DNA of 64,000 nucleotides, taken from assembly GCA_963744735.1 (NCBI GenBank), contig CAVUVH010000019.1:62001-126000 (forward strand). The letters are read 5' to 3'. Below, one piece after another: positions 54,090 through 62,113 of this stretch. Origin of the DNA: RPQJ01 sp963744735 (GTDB taxonomy: Bacteria > Pseudomonadota > Gammaproteobacteria > Steroidobacterales > Steroidobacteraceae). Every line of letters begins with the position of its first letter. Position 1 is the first letter of the stretch. Both the position numbers and the translations under genes were made by a program. A model generated the notes under the pieces. That model did no database searches. It saw only the letters and a program-made list of their open reading frames with translations, and was not told the origin of the DNA.

Positions 54090-55922
54090 ATGGCTTTCCT
54101 TGCTGAACTCAAGCGCCGCCGCGTAGGCAAGGTCGCTCTCGCGTACGGCGCAGTGGCGTGGGCGGTGACCGAGTCCGCGTCCGTCGTGCTGCCCGCCCTG
54201 CACGTGCCCGACTGGGCGATGACCTTCCTGGTGGTGTTCCTGCTGGTCGGCTTCCCCGTAGCGATGGTGCTCGCCTGGGTGTTCGACATGAGCCCGCAGG
54301 GCATCCAGCGCACCGAGCCGCTGCCGGAAGCGCAGGCCGCGCCGCAGATGCAGTTCCGCACCCGCGCCGCCTTCGGCATCGCGGTGCTGGTGGCGATGGC
54401 GGGCCTCGGGTACGTGCTGTACGAGCGTGGACTGGGCCGGGCGCATGCCGCAGGCGGGCGCAACTCGATCGCCGTGCTGCCGTTCACCAACCTGAGCGGC
54501 GATCCGGCGCGGGACTACTTCAGCGACGGCATATCGGAAGAGCTGCTGAACCTGCTGGCACGGGTGCCGGGCCTGCAGGTCGCGGCGCGCACGTCCGCTT
54601 TTGCCTACAAGGGCAGGAACGTCGACATCCGCCAGGTCGGCAGGGAACTCGGCGTCGAGACCGTGCTCGAGGGCAGCGTGCGACAGTCGGGTGACCAGCT
54701 GCGCATCACGGCGCAGCTGATCGACACCACCAGCGGCTTCCACCTGTGGTCGGAGACCTACGACCGCCGGATGGCCGACATCTTCCAGGTGCAGGACGAG
54801 ATTGCGGCGGCGATCGTCGACAAGCTGCGCATCCAGCTGGCCCCGAAGGAGCAGCAGCTCGCCCAGCGCGACAAGGCGCCGACCCAGGACCTCGAGGCCT
54901 ACGAGTATTACCTGCAGGCGCGCGCGATCTGGCAGCGGCGCGGCGAGGACAATCTCAGGCGCGCGATCGAGTTGTACCAGTCGGCGCTGGCGCGCGACCC
55001 GGCCTTTGCCCGCGCGCACGCGGCGCTTGCCTCGGCCTACGTGGTGCTGCCGGGCTACACGCGCGAGGACGGGGACCAGGGCAGGTACATGCAGCTCGCC
55101 GAGCAGTCCGCGCGCCAGGCGCTGGCACTCGACCCGAAGATCGGCGAGGCGCACGCGGTGCTGGCGCAGATCGCCTCTGAACGCGGCGATCTGCTCGACG
55201 CCGAATCCGGCTTCTTCTTCGCGATCTCGCTCGAGCCCAACGAGCCGACGCCGCACCACTGGTACTCGATCCTGCTGTACAAGGTGGGACGGCTGGAGGC
55301 CGCACTGGAACAGGCGCGTACCGCCTACGGGCTCGATCCGACGGCGCCCGTGCTGGCATCGAATCTCGCCAACGGCCACCTGACCCGTGGCGACGACGAG
55401 CAGGCCTTGCGCTACGCCCGGCTTGCTCATGAGCTGGGCGTCACCGCGGACAGCAGCGCGGGCATCGAGGCGACGGTGGCGATGCGTCGCGGCGACTGGA
55501 GCGAAGCCAGGCGACTGCTGCGGCAGCAGCAGTCGCTGCCGCCCGAGCTCAGGCCGGTCATCGACGAGTTTGTCGATGCGCTGGCAGATCCGGCCAAACG
55601 CACGGCAGCGGTTGCGCGCATGCAGCAGATCGATCCGAAGGTCGCGACGCAGGCCGACCTGATACAGCCTTACCTGCAGCTGGGCCAGTTCGACCTCGTC
55701 CTGCGCATCATGGAGCAGTCACTCGACCGCGACCGCATGGCATGGACCGATGACTGGGAACTGATGCACTTCTGGTCGCCAGGGGCGGCCGCGTTGCGGG
55801 CCGACCCGCGCTTCTCGCGACTGGTCGAGCGTGCCGGCCTGGTCGATTACTGGAAGCAGTACGGGTACCCCGACCACTGCCGTGCCGGCGAAGGCGACCG
55901 CGCGCTGGTCTGCGATTCGTGA
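54090..55922 (+). CDS. Membrane TPR protein of the adenylate-cyclase-associated/CadC-like type
   Basis: A 610-residue protein with N-terminal membrane helices (residues 18-38, 42-65 and 92-112) and a short linker. It continues with NSIAVLPFTNLSGDPARDYFSDGISEELL, split around residues 126-155, the conserved start of the TolB-like/adenylate-cyclase-associated module, and then TPR repeats to the C-terminus (LYQSALARDPAFARAHAALA, EQSARQALALDPKIGEAHAVL). No cyclase, kinase or DNA-binding domain is attached, so the N-terminal region MAFLAELKRRRVGKVALAYG is all that faces the cytosol. Such proteins are common beside ECF sigma genes. It ends in a GTGA overlap with mutY. Confidence 0.8.
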   Translation: MAFLAELKRRRVGKVALAYGAVAWAVTESASVVLPALHVPDWAMTFLVVFLLVGFPVAMVLAWVFDMSPQGIQRTEPLPEAQAAPQMQFRTRAAFGIAVLVAMAGLGYVLYERGLGRAHAAGGRNSIAVLPFTNLSGDPARDYFSDGISEELLNLLARVPGLQVAARTSAFAYKGRNVDIRQVGRELGVETVLEGSVRQSGDQLRITAQLIDTTSGFHLWSETYDRRMADIFQVQDEIAAAIVDKLRIQLAPKEQQLAQRDKAPTQDLEAYEYYLQARAIWQRRGEDNLRRAIELYQSALARDPAFARAHAALASAYVVLPGYTREDGDQGRYMQLAEQSARQALALDPKIGEAHAVLAQIASERGDLLDAESGFFFAISLEPNEPTPHHWYSILLYKVGRLEAALEQARTAYGLDPTAPVLASNLANGHLTRGDDEQALRYARLAHELGVTADSSAGIEATVAMRRGDWSEARRLLRQQQSLPPELRPVIDEFVDALADPAKRTAAVARMQQIDPKVATQADLIQPYLQLGQFDLVLRIMEQSLDRDRMAWTDDWELMHFWSPGAAALRADPRFSRLVERAGLVDYWKQYGYPDHCRAGEGDRALVCDS

Positions 55923-56956
55923 GCACCGAAGGGTTCGCGCCCGCGCTGCTGCGCTGGTACGCCATGGACGGGCGCAAGGACCTGCCCTGGCAGCGCGAAC
56001 GCACGCCGTACCGCGTGTGGGTGTCCGAGATCATGCTGCAGCAGACACAGGTGGGTACGGTGCTCGGCTATTTCGAGCGCTTCACGACCCGGTTTCCCGG
56101 CGTGCGCGAGCTGGCCGCCGCCCGTCCCGACGAGGTGCTGCACCTCTGGTCCGGTCTCGGCTACTACGCGCGGGCACGCAACCTGCAGCGGGCCGCGCAG
56201 ATCATCGTGCGCCAGCACGGCGGCGAGTTCCCGGCGACGCTCGACGAGGTGATGGCGCTGCCGGGCATCGGACGCTCCACGGCGGGAGCGATACTGGCGC
56301 TGTCGCGCGGTGAACGGCATCCGATCCTGGATGGCAACGTGAAGCGCGTGCTGTCGCGGTACTTCGCGCTCGCGGGCTATCCCGGCGAGCCACAGGTCGA
56401 GCGCAGGCTCTGGCAGCTTGCCGAGGAGTGCACGCCGTCTGCGCAGTGCGCCGATTACACGCAGGCGATCATGGACCTGGGCGCGACGCTCTGCACCCGT
56501 TCGAAGCCCGCCTGCCTGTTGTGCCCGGTCAATGCGCTGTGCGAGGCGAGACGCAACGACTCGCAGCAGCAATATCCGGCGCCGCGACCGCGGAAGTCGC
56601 GGCCACAGCGCGAGGTGTGGGTGGTGCTGGCACGGCGCGGCCGCAAGGTGCTGATCGAACGGCGGCCGCCGACCGGACTCTGGGGTGGGCTCTGGAGCCT
56701 GCCCGAATTTCCCACGCGCGCGCATGCGGTCCAGTGGAGCGGCGAACACCTGAGCGGTGCCGCGGACCTGCAGCCCGACACGCCGATCCGGCATGCCTTC
56801 AGCCACTTCGACTACGAGATCAAGCCGCTGCGCGTCAGCTGCGCGGGCAAGGCGCTGGCCCTGCGCGACGACGACCGCTATCGCTGGTACGACCTCGATG
56901 CGCCGGCCGCAGTCGGCCTGCCGAAGCCGATCGCGACGCTGCTGCGCCGCGACTAG
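55919..56956 (+). CDS. mutY: A/G-specific adenine DNA glycosylase
   Basis: Removes adenine mispaired with 8-oxoguanine or G in base excision repair. The 345-residue protein has the catalytic Glu in VSEIMLQQTQV, the helix-hairpin-helix MALPGIGRSTAGAIL with the catalytic Asp in HPILDGNVKRVLSR, and the [4Fe-4S] loop CTRSKPACLLCPVNALC (C-x6-C-x2-C-x5-C). The C-terminal MutT-like domain that recognises 8-oxoG is present (LIERRPPTGLWGGLWSLPEF). GTG 55919 overlaps the stop of the TPR gene. mutY normally sits beside yggX in gammaproteobacteria; here DUF423 lies between them on the other strand. Confidence 0.95.
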   Translation: MSTEGFAPALLRWYAMDGRKDLPWQRERTPYRVWVSEIMLQQTQVGTVLGYFERFTTRFPGVRELAAARPDEVLHLWSGLGYYARARNLQRAAQIIVRQHGGEFPATLDEVMALPGIGRSTAGAILALSRGERHPILDGNVKRVLSRYFALAGYPGEPQVERRLWQLAEECTPSAQCADYTQAIMDLGATLCTRSKPACLLCPVNALCEARRNDSQQQYPAPRPRKSRPQREVWVVLARRGRKVLIERRPPTGLWGGLWSLPEFPTRAHAVQWSGEHLSGAADLQPDTPIRHAFSHFDYEIKPLRVSCAGKALALRDDDRYRWYDLDAPAAVGLPKPIATLLRRD

Positions 56957-57354
56957 CGACCCGCACGCAGCGCGTGCGCGGCGATGGCAGCCCAGCCGAG
57001 CATGAAGCTGGTGCCGCCGACTGGCGCGACCATGCCAAGCCAGCGCGGCGCGCCGAAGGTCATCGCGTAGATCGAGCCGCAGAACAGGGCGATGCCGACG
57101 ACGAACAGCACGGCCGCGCGGCCGAGCCAGGCCGACGCGGGTGTCGCCGCGGCGAGCAGGCCCACCAGCACCAGGCCGAGCGCATGCAGTTGCTGGTAGG
57201 TGACGCCGGTGAGGTAGCTGGCGAGCTGCTGGGGGGCGAGGACCGCCCGCAGTCCGTGCGCGCCAAACGCGCCGAGCATGACGGCCGCCAGCATCAGCAG
57301 CGCGCCACCGGCGATGCAGCGCCGTGCGAACGGCCCGGGCGCAGGCGGCGTCAT
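56953..57354 (-). CDS. DUF423 family membrane protein
   Basis: A 133-residue protein with four membrane helices, DUF423/YgdD type. Typical wording includes GALLMLAAVMLGAFGAHGL, the Y-x2-LHALGLVLVG block and GSIYAMTFGAPRWLGMVAPVGGTSFMLGW in the second half. Function is unknown. ATG at 57352-57354 overlaps the yggX stop (ATGA). It is convergent with mutY with a 4-bp overlap. Confidence 0.88.
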   Translation of the reverse strand: MTPPAPGPFARRCIAGGALLMLAAVMLGAFGAHGLRAVLAPQQLASYLTGVTYQQLHALGLVLVGLLAAATPASAWLGRAAVLFVVGIALFCGSIYAMTFGAPRWLGMVAPVGGTSFMLGWAAIAAHALRAGR

Positions 57355-57629
57355 TCGGTCGCGCCGGGCGCGACGTAGTCGGCAGGCTTCGATGAGCCGC
57401 CGCCGAACAGGAATTTCTCCATCTCCTCGACCAGGAACTTGCGCGCCTTGGGTTCGATCGGCGACAGGCGGTACTCGTTGATCAGCATCGTCTGGTGCCC
57501 GACCCAGGCGCGCCAGGCTTCCGCCGAGATGTTTTCGTAGATGCGCTTGCCGAGATCGCCCGGATAGGTGATGCGCTCGAGTCCGTCGGCTTCGCGCTTC
57601 AGGTACTGGCAGTAGACGGTGCGTGGCAT
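57351..57629 (-). CDS. yggX: Fe(2+)-trafficking protein YggX
   Basis: A 92-residue YggX protein, implicated in iron handling and protection of Fe-S clusters from oxidation. Family residues are clear: RTVYCQYLKREADGLERI with the single Cys, YPGDLGKRIYENISAEAW, and MLINEYRLSPIEPKARKFLVEEM split around the middle. ATG is at 57627-57629. It precedes the DUF423 gene (4-bp overlap) and keeps the usual proximity to mutY, a Fe-S enzyme gene. Confidence 0.94.
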   Translation of the reverse strand: MPRTVYCQYLKREADGLERITYPGDLGKRIYENISAEAWRAWVGHQTMLINEYRLSPIEPKARKFLVEEMEKFLFGGGSSKPADYVAPGATE

Positions 57630-57665
57630 GGGAGGAAGGGGATAGGGAGTAGGGATAGGTAGGGA

Positions 57666-58161
57666 TTAAGGCAGGGCAGTGGCGGCGACGACGATGCCGT
57701 CGTCGTCGACGTAAACGTGTTCGCCGGGACGGAAAGTCACGCCGGCGAAGCGCACAGGCACGTCGCGCTCGCCCTGGCCGCGCTTGTCGCTGCGCAGCGG
57801 GATCGTGCCAAGCGCGCGGATGACCCAGGTCCATGCGGCCAAGCTCGGCCGAATCGCGGATGCAGCCGTGAATGATGATGCCGGCCCAGCCGTTGGTGAC
57901 GGCCGCGCGGCCAAGGTTGTCGCCGAGCAGTGCCCGCCGGCGCGAGCCGCCGCCGTCGACCACCAGCACCCGGCCTTCGCCCGGCGTTTCGACGGCTTCC
58001 TTCACGCGTGAATTGTCTTCAAAACAGAAGATCGTGCTGATCGGGCCATGAAACGCGCGACGGCCGCCGAAGACGTGGAAGACAGGCTCGCAGACGCGCA
58101 GCTTGTCGCCATGGGCGTCGCAGAGGTCGGCCGTGGCCGGGGTCAGCGGTGGGTTCGTCAT
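57666..58161 (-). CDS. rraA: RraA-family protein (regulator of ribonuclease activity A), frameshifted
   Basis: RraA-type protein of about 165 residues. E. coli RraA binds and inhibits RNase E; many relatives are aldolases. Seen are TPATADLCDAHGD, the active-site-like loop VLVVDGGGSRRRALLGDNLG, and GIIIHGCIRDSAELGRMDLG. The frame breaks at 57819-57825 (CTGGGTCATCCGC). Repair joins it to IRALGTIPLRSDKRG and FRPGEHVYVDDDGIVVA. ATG is at 58159-58161. The G-R-x-(D) pattern GSRRRAL of true RraA is kept, so RraA is the better name. It lies 36 bp upstream of yggX on the same strand. Confidence 0.85.
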
Positions 58162-58247
58162 CGCGCAAGGCCTCGCAGGGGCAGTGCGCGGAATTATACG
58201 GTGCAGCGGGCGCGGGCGACGCGGCGCTCGCACGGGGGAGCACCGAG

Positions 58248-58273
58248 GGGAGGGCGCCCCATGACGCCCTCCC
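58248..58273 (-). terminator. Hairpin downstream of the Hsp20 gene
   Basis: GGGAGGGCG (58248-58256) and CGCCCTCCC (58265-58273) form a 9-bp stem with an 8-nt loop, starting 26 bp after the Hsp20 stop. It is very stable but has no U-run. It separates hsp20 from rraA on the minus strand. Confidence 0.5.
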
Positions 58274-58299
58274 GGTGACTGGTGGCCCGCAGCCGTCGC

Positions 58300-58743
58300 T
58301 TACTGGACCTGGATCTGCCGCGGCTGCGGCTCGAGCACCCGCTGCTTCGGGATGTGGATCACGATCACGCCGTCGCGGCTCTCGGCCTTGATGCCCTGCT
58401 CGTCCGCGTTGTCGGGCAAGGCGAAGCGGCGCGCAAACGCTCCGTAGTAGCGCTCGATGCGGTGCACCTTCTCCTGGTCCTCGCGCTTTTCCTGCTTGCG
58501 CTCGCCAGCCAGGGTCAGCACGCCGTCCTGCACGGTGATGCTGACGTCTTCCTTGCGGACTTCGGGCAACTCGGCCTTGATGACGTACTCGCCGTCGGTC
58601 TCGCTGACGTCTGCTGCCGGCGCCCACTCACGTGCTGGCTGCGCGGCCACGCCCTGGCGCGGCCAGCGGCGCACGGTCTCGGCGACGAAGCGGTCGAACA
58701 TGTCGTCAACGTCACGGAAAGGTTCCCACTTGATGACACGCAT
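58300..58743 (-). CDS. Small heat shock protein, Hsp20/alpha-crystallin family
   Basis: A 147-residue ATP-independent chaperone that holds unfolding proteins in the cytosol. The alpha-crystallin domain spans about residues 42-138: AADVSETDGEYVIKAELPEV, VSITVQDGVLTLAGERKQE and GAFARRFALPDNAD, and the C-terminal oligomerisation signature is IPKQRVLEPQPRQIQV. ATG is at 58741-58743 with a strong GGAGG 9 nt upstream. It is monocistronic by context, with a hairpin on its 3' side. No ROSE-type thermometer could be recognised in the short leader. Confidence 0.93.
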   Translation of the reverse strand: MRVIKWEPFRDVDDMFDRFVAETVRRWPRQGVAAQPAREWAPAADVSETDGEYVIKAELPEVRKEDVSITVQDGVLTLAGERKQEKREDQEKVHRIERYYGAFARRFALPDNADEQGIKAESRDGVIVIHIPKQRVLEPQPRQIQVQ

Positions 58744-58863
58744 GCTTGCTTACCTCCTGCACGGGAACGCGACGGCGATCCCTACGTGCCGCCATAGATG
58801 TGCGCCGGCGGGGAGGTTTCAAGGGGGGGTGGCGGCGCAGGACGGCGCCAGGGGTTACAGAAT

Positions 58864-58899
58864 GAAAACGGCGCGACCGGGTTGCCCCGATCGCGCCGT
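58864..58899 (-). terminator. Rho-independent terminator of the HiPIP gene
   Basis: ACGGCGCGA at 58868-58876 pairs with TCGCGCCGT at 58891-58899. On the minus strand the stem is followed by TTTTC (AAAA at 58865-58868 on the plus strand). It starts 22 bp after the HiPIP stop codon. It is the clearest intrinsic terminator in the window. Confidence 0.8.
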
Positions 58900-58921
58900 C
58901 GGCGGTTCGCGCAGTCGGCGG

Positions 58922-59257
58922 TTACGGCCGCTTGACGTAGACCTTGCACCAGCCCTTGGCGGCGACCGGACGGCCCGCGAAGATGTTGCACGGCACTTCG
59001 GTCATGCCCGGCTTGGCGGTCGGGGCCTGCAGGCAGTTGATGCACATCTGGCCCGGCTTGAAGTTCGGGTTGGCCTTGGCATCGACCTTGCTCGCGTCAA
59101 CGACAAAACCAAGCGCCTTGGCCTGCGGCTCGTTCGGATCGACGACCGCACCGGCGGCGTCGGCCGTCCGGCTCAGCAGCGCCGACACCGGCACCGCGGC
59201 AACGCCCAGCAACGCGCCCTTCAGCAACGTGCGACGCGGAAACTTCTGATCGGACAT
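58922..59257 (-). CDS. High-potential iron-sulfur protein with Tat signal
   Basis: A 111-residue HiPIP, a periplasmic one-electron carrier with a [4Fe-4S] cluster at high potential. The N-terminus has a twin-arginine signal (PRRTLLKGALLGVAAVPVSALLSRTADA, in two parts), as expected for a protein folded with its cluster before export. Cluster ligands are C-x2-C-x14-C-x13-C (MCINC, VPCNIF, GWCKVY), a HiPIP-specific spacing with the conserved GWC. ATG is at 59255-59257. It commonly serves bc1-linked electron transfer to terminal oxidases. It stands alone, with its own terminator. Confidence 0.93.
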   Translation of the reverse strand: MSDQKFPRRTLLKGALLGVAAVPVSALLSRTADAAGAVVDPNEPQAKALGFVVDASKVDAKANPNFKPGQMCINCLQAPTAKPGMTEVPCNIFAGRPVAAKGWCKVYVKRP

Positions 59258-59385
59258 TTGGATACTTCTCCTCGGGAGGGGACAATCGGCCTACGCGCGG
59301 ATTCTACGCAGCCTGCTGCAGGCTTGTGCATTGGACCGCGCAACGCGGTAAATGTTTCGGCTTACACTGGCTGCTGGATCCAAAC

Positions 59386-59408
59386 ATTATTGAGAATCAC
59401 TCGCAATT
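59386..59408. promoter_or_regulatory. Possible Fur-box-like site
   Basis: ATTATTGAGAATCACTCGCAATT. The core TGAGAATCACTC matches 9 of 12 positions of the centre of the Fur consensus, and TTG...CAA flank it symmetrically. It lies 57 bp upstream of the YbhN-like gene and 129 bp upstream of the HiPIP gene. The match is imperfect. Confidence 0.3.
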
Positions 59409-59465
59409 GCGCCGCCTGTATGCGGGCCGATTTGCGCAAGTCCGACCACCACCGCCGAGAGTCTG

Positions 59466-60476
59466 ATGTCCGATCCCCGCCGCAGCCGGCTCAAGACATA
59501 CGCAGGTGTTGCCGTCAGCGTGCTGCTGGCGATGCTGGCGGGCTACGTGCTGTGGAACACGTTCCAGAAAATCAGCTTTGCCGACGTGATCGCGCAGATG
59601 CGCGCCGTGCCGGCGTCGAAGCTCGCGCTCGCAGCGCTCTGCGCAGCCGGAGCCTTCACTACCCTGGCGTTTTACGAAGTGGCGGTCGTGCGTTACGTCA
59701 AGCATTGCATCGGTCGCGCCAAGCCGATGCTGACGGCGCTGATCGCCTTTCCGCTGGGCCACGCGGTCGGGCAGGCCATGCTGAGTGGCGGCGCGCTGCG
59801 CTACCGCATGTACACGCCGGCGGGGTTCTCGGCCACCGAGGTCGGGGCCACGGTATTGCTTGCCAACCTGCCGTACGCGCTTGCGTTCGGCCTGCTGCTC
59901 GACCTGTCGCTGGTGCTGGCCGCGGACAGGCTCGAGCCGATGTTCCGCATCTCGAGCCAGTGGCTGTTCGCGCTCGGCGTGGTCGGCCTGTGCAAGGACG
60001 CCGGCTACATCCTGCTGATACTGCTGCGGAAGAAGCCAGTGCGGCTGGGCGGCTGGTCAGTCAACCTGCCGACGCCGGCGATGACGGCACTGCAGCTCGT
60101 GGTCGGCCTGGTCGACCTGTTCCTGGTGTCGTCCGTGCTGTACCTGATGCTGCCCGAGAGCGCGGGCATCGCCTACCTGGCGTTCCTCGGCGCGTACCTC
60201 GCCAGCGTGCTGGCCGGTGTGCTGAGTCACGTGCCGGCCGGGCTCGGCGTGATCGAGTCGATGCTGCTGCTGATGCTGCCCGACGTGCCGCCCGAGCAGC
60301 TGCTGGCGGCCGTGCTGATGTACCGGGTGATCTACGAGATCGTGCCGGTGCTGCTGGCGCTGACGCTGTGGAGCATCTTCGAGGGCTTCGCGCGCGACGG
60401 CGCGCTGCTGCGCCTGCTCGGTCGTCAGGGACGCACGGCCGGCGCGGCGAGCCCGACCATCGACAGGACGGAGTGA
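59466..60476 (+). CDS. YbhN-like membrane protein (LPG synthase transmembrane-region family, UPF0104)
   Basis: A 336-residue inner-membrane protein with about eight spans, similar to the transmembrane part of lysylphosphatidylglycerol synthase. Markers are FPLGHAVGQAMLSGGALRYRMY and GAYLASVLAGVLSHVPAGLGVIESMLLL, split at the GLGVIE motif that family members share. The lysyl-transferase domain is absent, so it may be a lipid flippase (family proposal) rather than MprF. ATG is at 59466. The 3' end overlaps the convergent renalase-like gene by 52 bp. Confidence 0.85.
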   Translation: MSDPRRSRLKTYAGVAVSVLLAMLAGYVLWNTFQKISFADVIAQMRAVPASKLALAALCAAGAFTTLAFYEVAVVRYVKHCIGRAKPMLTALIAFPLGHAVGQAMLSGGALRYRMYTPAGFSATEVGATVLLANLPYALAFGLLLDLSLVLAADRLEPMFRISSQWLFALGVVGLCKDAGYILLILLRKKPVRLGGWSVNLPTPAMTALQLVVGLVDLFLVSSVLYLMLPESAGIAYLAFLGAYLASVLAGVLSHVPAGLGVIESMLLLMLPDVPPEQLLAAVLMYRVIYEIVPVLLALTLWSIFEGFARDGALLRLLGRQGRTAGAASPTIDRTE

Positions 60477-61429
60477 GCCAGGCTGCGGCCGCTTTCGTAC
60501 GCCGCCTCGACGCGCGGCGCAATGCACCAGTCGCCGCAGGCGCCGGCATTCATTTCCTCGTCGGCGATGCACGGCAGGCCGAGCGGCTGCTCCACCAGTG
60601 CGTTGCGCCAGCGATGTGCGTCGGCAAAGATCGGCTTGGGCAGTGGCATGCCGGTGGCCTCTGCAAATGCCGCCAGCAGCAGGTGCGTGGCGTCGGCCTT
60701 GTCCAGTTCGAGATGCTCGCGCGACCACCCCGACGAGGCATGCACGACCCAGCACTGCGGCGATCTGGGACGCCCGCCCTTGCTGGTGTTGCAGGCCGCC
60801 CAGACGATCGGGCCAGTGGTCCAGCGTCGGGCGTCGGCGCCCAGGTCGATCGCGGGATTAAACGCGAACAGGCCCGTCCAGCAGGGGGCCATGCGCACTC
60901 CGGCCAGGTGGCGAAAGCCGCGGCCGTGCGGGCCCAGCAGCGAGTAGGCCTGCGGCGCAGGCACCGCCAGCGCCACCGCGCGGTAGACCTCGTCCGAGCG
61001 GCCGCCATCGGTCAGCAGTTCCCAGCCACGCTGTCCGGGCAGCAGTTCGTGCACGGCGATGCCGCTGCGGATGTCGAGATTGCGGGCCAGCGGCCGCACC
61101 AGCGCGCTCATGCCGGGCCGGCCGATCCACCAGTCCTCGATCGGCGCGGGCCAGGCGCGGTCGTCTTCCATGATGCGCGGGCGCCAGGCGTCGAGCATGC
61201 CGGCGCGCAAAGCCACCTCGGCGTAACGGCCGAACGGGCGGCTCCGTGCAGTCACGAACTGCGCGCCGTGGTCGAACGCCATTTCGCCGACCCTGCGCGT
61301 CGCGAGCCGGCCGCCGAGGCCGCGCGAGCGCTCGAACAGCGTGACCTTGGCGTCGGCGCGCAGCAGCTCCTGCGCACAGGCAAGTCCGGCCATGCCGGCG
61401 CCGATCACTGCGATGCGCACGTCGTTCAT
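60425..61429 (-). CDS. Renalase-like FAD-dependent oxidoreductase
   Basis: A 334-residue flavoprotein. The dinucleotide-binding N-terminus is IAVIGAGMAGLACAQEL and VTLFERSRGLGGRLATRR, with MAFDHGAQFVTARS, as in bacterial renalase and related amine-oxidase-fold proteins. Bacterial renalase oxidises 2- and 6-dihydro isomers of NAD(P)H back to NAD(P)+. The C-terminal FAD-closing segment reads GDWCIAPRVEAAYESGRSLA. No signal peptide is seen, so it is cytosolic. ATG is at 61427-61429. Confidence 0.83.
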   Translation of the reverse strand: MNDVRIAVIGAGMAGLACAQELLRADAKVTLFERSRGLGGRLATRRVGEMAFDHGAQFVTARSRPFGRYAEVALRAGMLDAWRPRIMEDDRAWPAPIEDWWIGRPGMSALVRPLARNLDIRSGIAVHELLPGQRGWELLTDGGRSDEVYRAVALAVPAPQAYSLLGPHGRGFRHLAGVRMAPCWTGLFAFNPAIDLGADARRWTTGPIVWAACNTSKGGRPRSPQCWVVHASSGWSREHLELDKADATHLLLAAFAEATGMPLPKPIFADAHRWRNALVEQPLGLPCIADEEMNAGACGDWCIAPRVEAAYESGRSLAHSVLSMVGLAAPAVRP

Positions 61430-61498
61430 CCGCCGGAGTCTCGGGCGCGCGCTCGGCCGGCGTCAAGCCGGCTGCGCGCAGACGCGTGCCATGCACGC

Positions 61499-61982
61499 TC
61501 AGAGCGCGATCGGCAGGATCGTCGTTTCCTTGATCACGGTGACCGTGACCGCCGAGTTGATCGACTTGACGTTCGGCAGCTTCGACAGGTGGTCGAGGTA
61601 GAATCCCTCGTAGGCCTTGATGTCACGGGTGACGATCCGCAGCATGAAGTCCCATTCGCCCATCGTGGTGTAGCAGTCGAGCACCTCGGGGCGCTCGCGG
61701 ATCGCTTCTGCAAACGCCGCGATCGAGTCGCGGCCCTGCGACGACAGCTTCACGTGCGCAAAGATCGTCACGTCCAGTCCCAGCGCGGCGCGGTCGAGCA
61801 GGGCCACCCGGCCCTTGATCACGCCGGTCTGCTCCAGGTTCTGGATGCGCCGCCAGCAGGTGGTGGTGGACAGGCCTGTCCTGCGAGGCCACCTCGGCCA
61901 CCGACAGCGCGCCTTCACGCTGCAGCAGGTCCAGTATTTTCCGATCGACCTTGTCGAGACGAGAGGGTAATGCCTCTTCCAT
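61499..61982 (-). CDS. Lrp/AsnC-family regulator (BkdR-like), frameshifted
   Basis: An Lrp/AsnC transcription factor of about 160 residues. The N-terminal HTH reads LDKVDRKILDLLQREGALSV ... TGLSTTTCWRRIQNLEQTGVI, and the RAM domain reads EVLDCYTTMGEWDFMLRIVT. An extra G near 61879-61883 (CAGGACAGG) splits the HTH; removing it restores AEVASQTGLSTTTCW. ATG is at 61980-61982. It is divergent from the branched-chain 2-oxoacid dehydrogenase genes across 131 bp, the position of BkdR in pseudomonads, so regulation of those genes by branched-chain amino acids is the likely role. Confidence 0.87.
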
Positions 61983-62014
61983 GAAATGGTTCTCCCTGAA
62001 ACGTATATTCCTTA

Positions 62015-62033
62015 TTGCTGCACTGCAATGCAA
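62015..62033. promoter_or_regulatory. Imperfect TTGC...GCAA dyad in the lrp/bkd promoter region
   Basis: TTGCTGCACTGCAATGCAA, with TTGC and GCAA (reading TGCAA) ends and several TGCA steps, lies 33 bp from the Lrp-type start and 81 bp from the E1 alpha start. A regulator of this family binding here would fit, but the symmetry is imperfect. Confidence 0.3.
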
Positions 62034-62113
62034 CAAATACTGCGCCCCACCATGACCGCTTAGTAATCTAGCGCGCTGCATTTTCCACCGCATCTGTAAT
62101 CAACGAGACTTCG

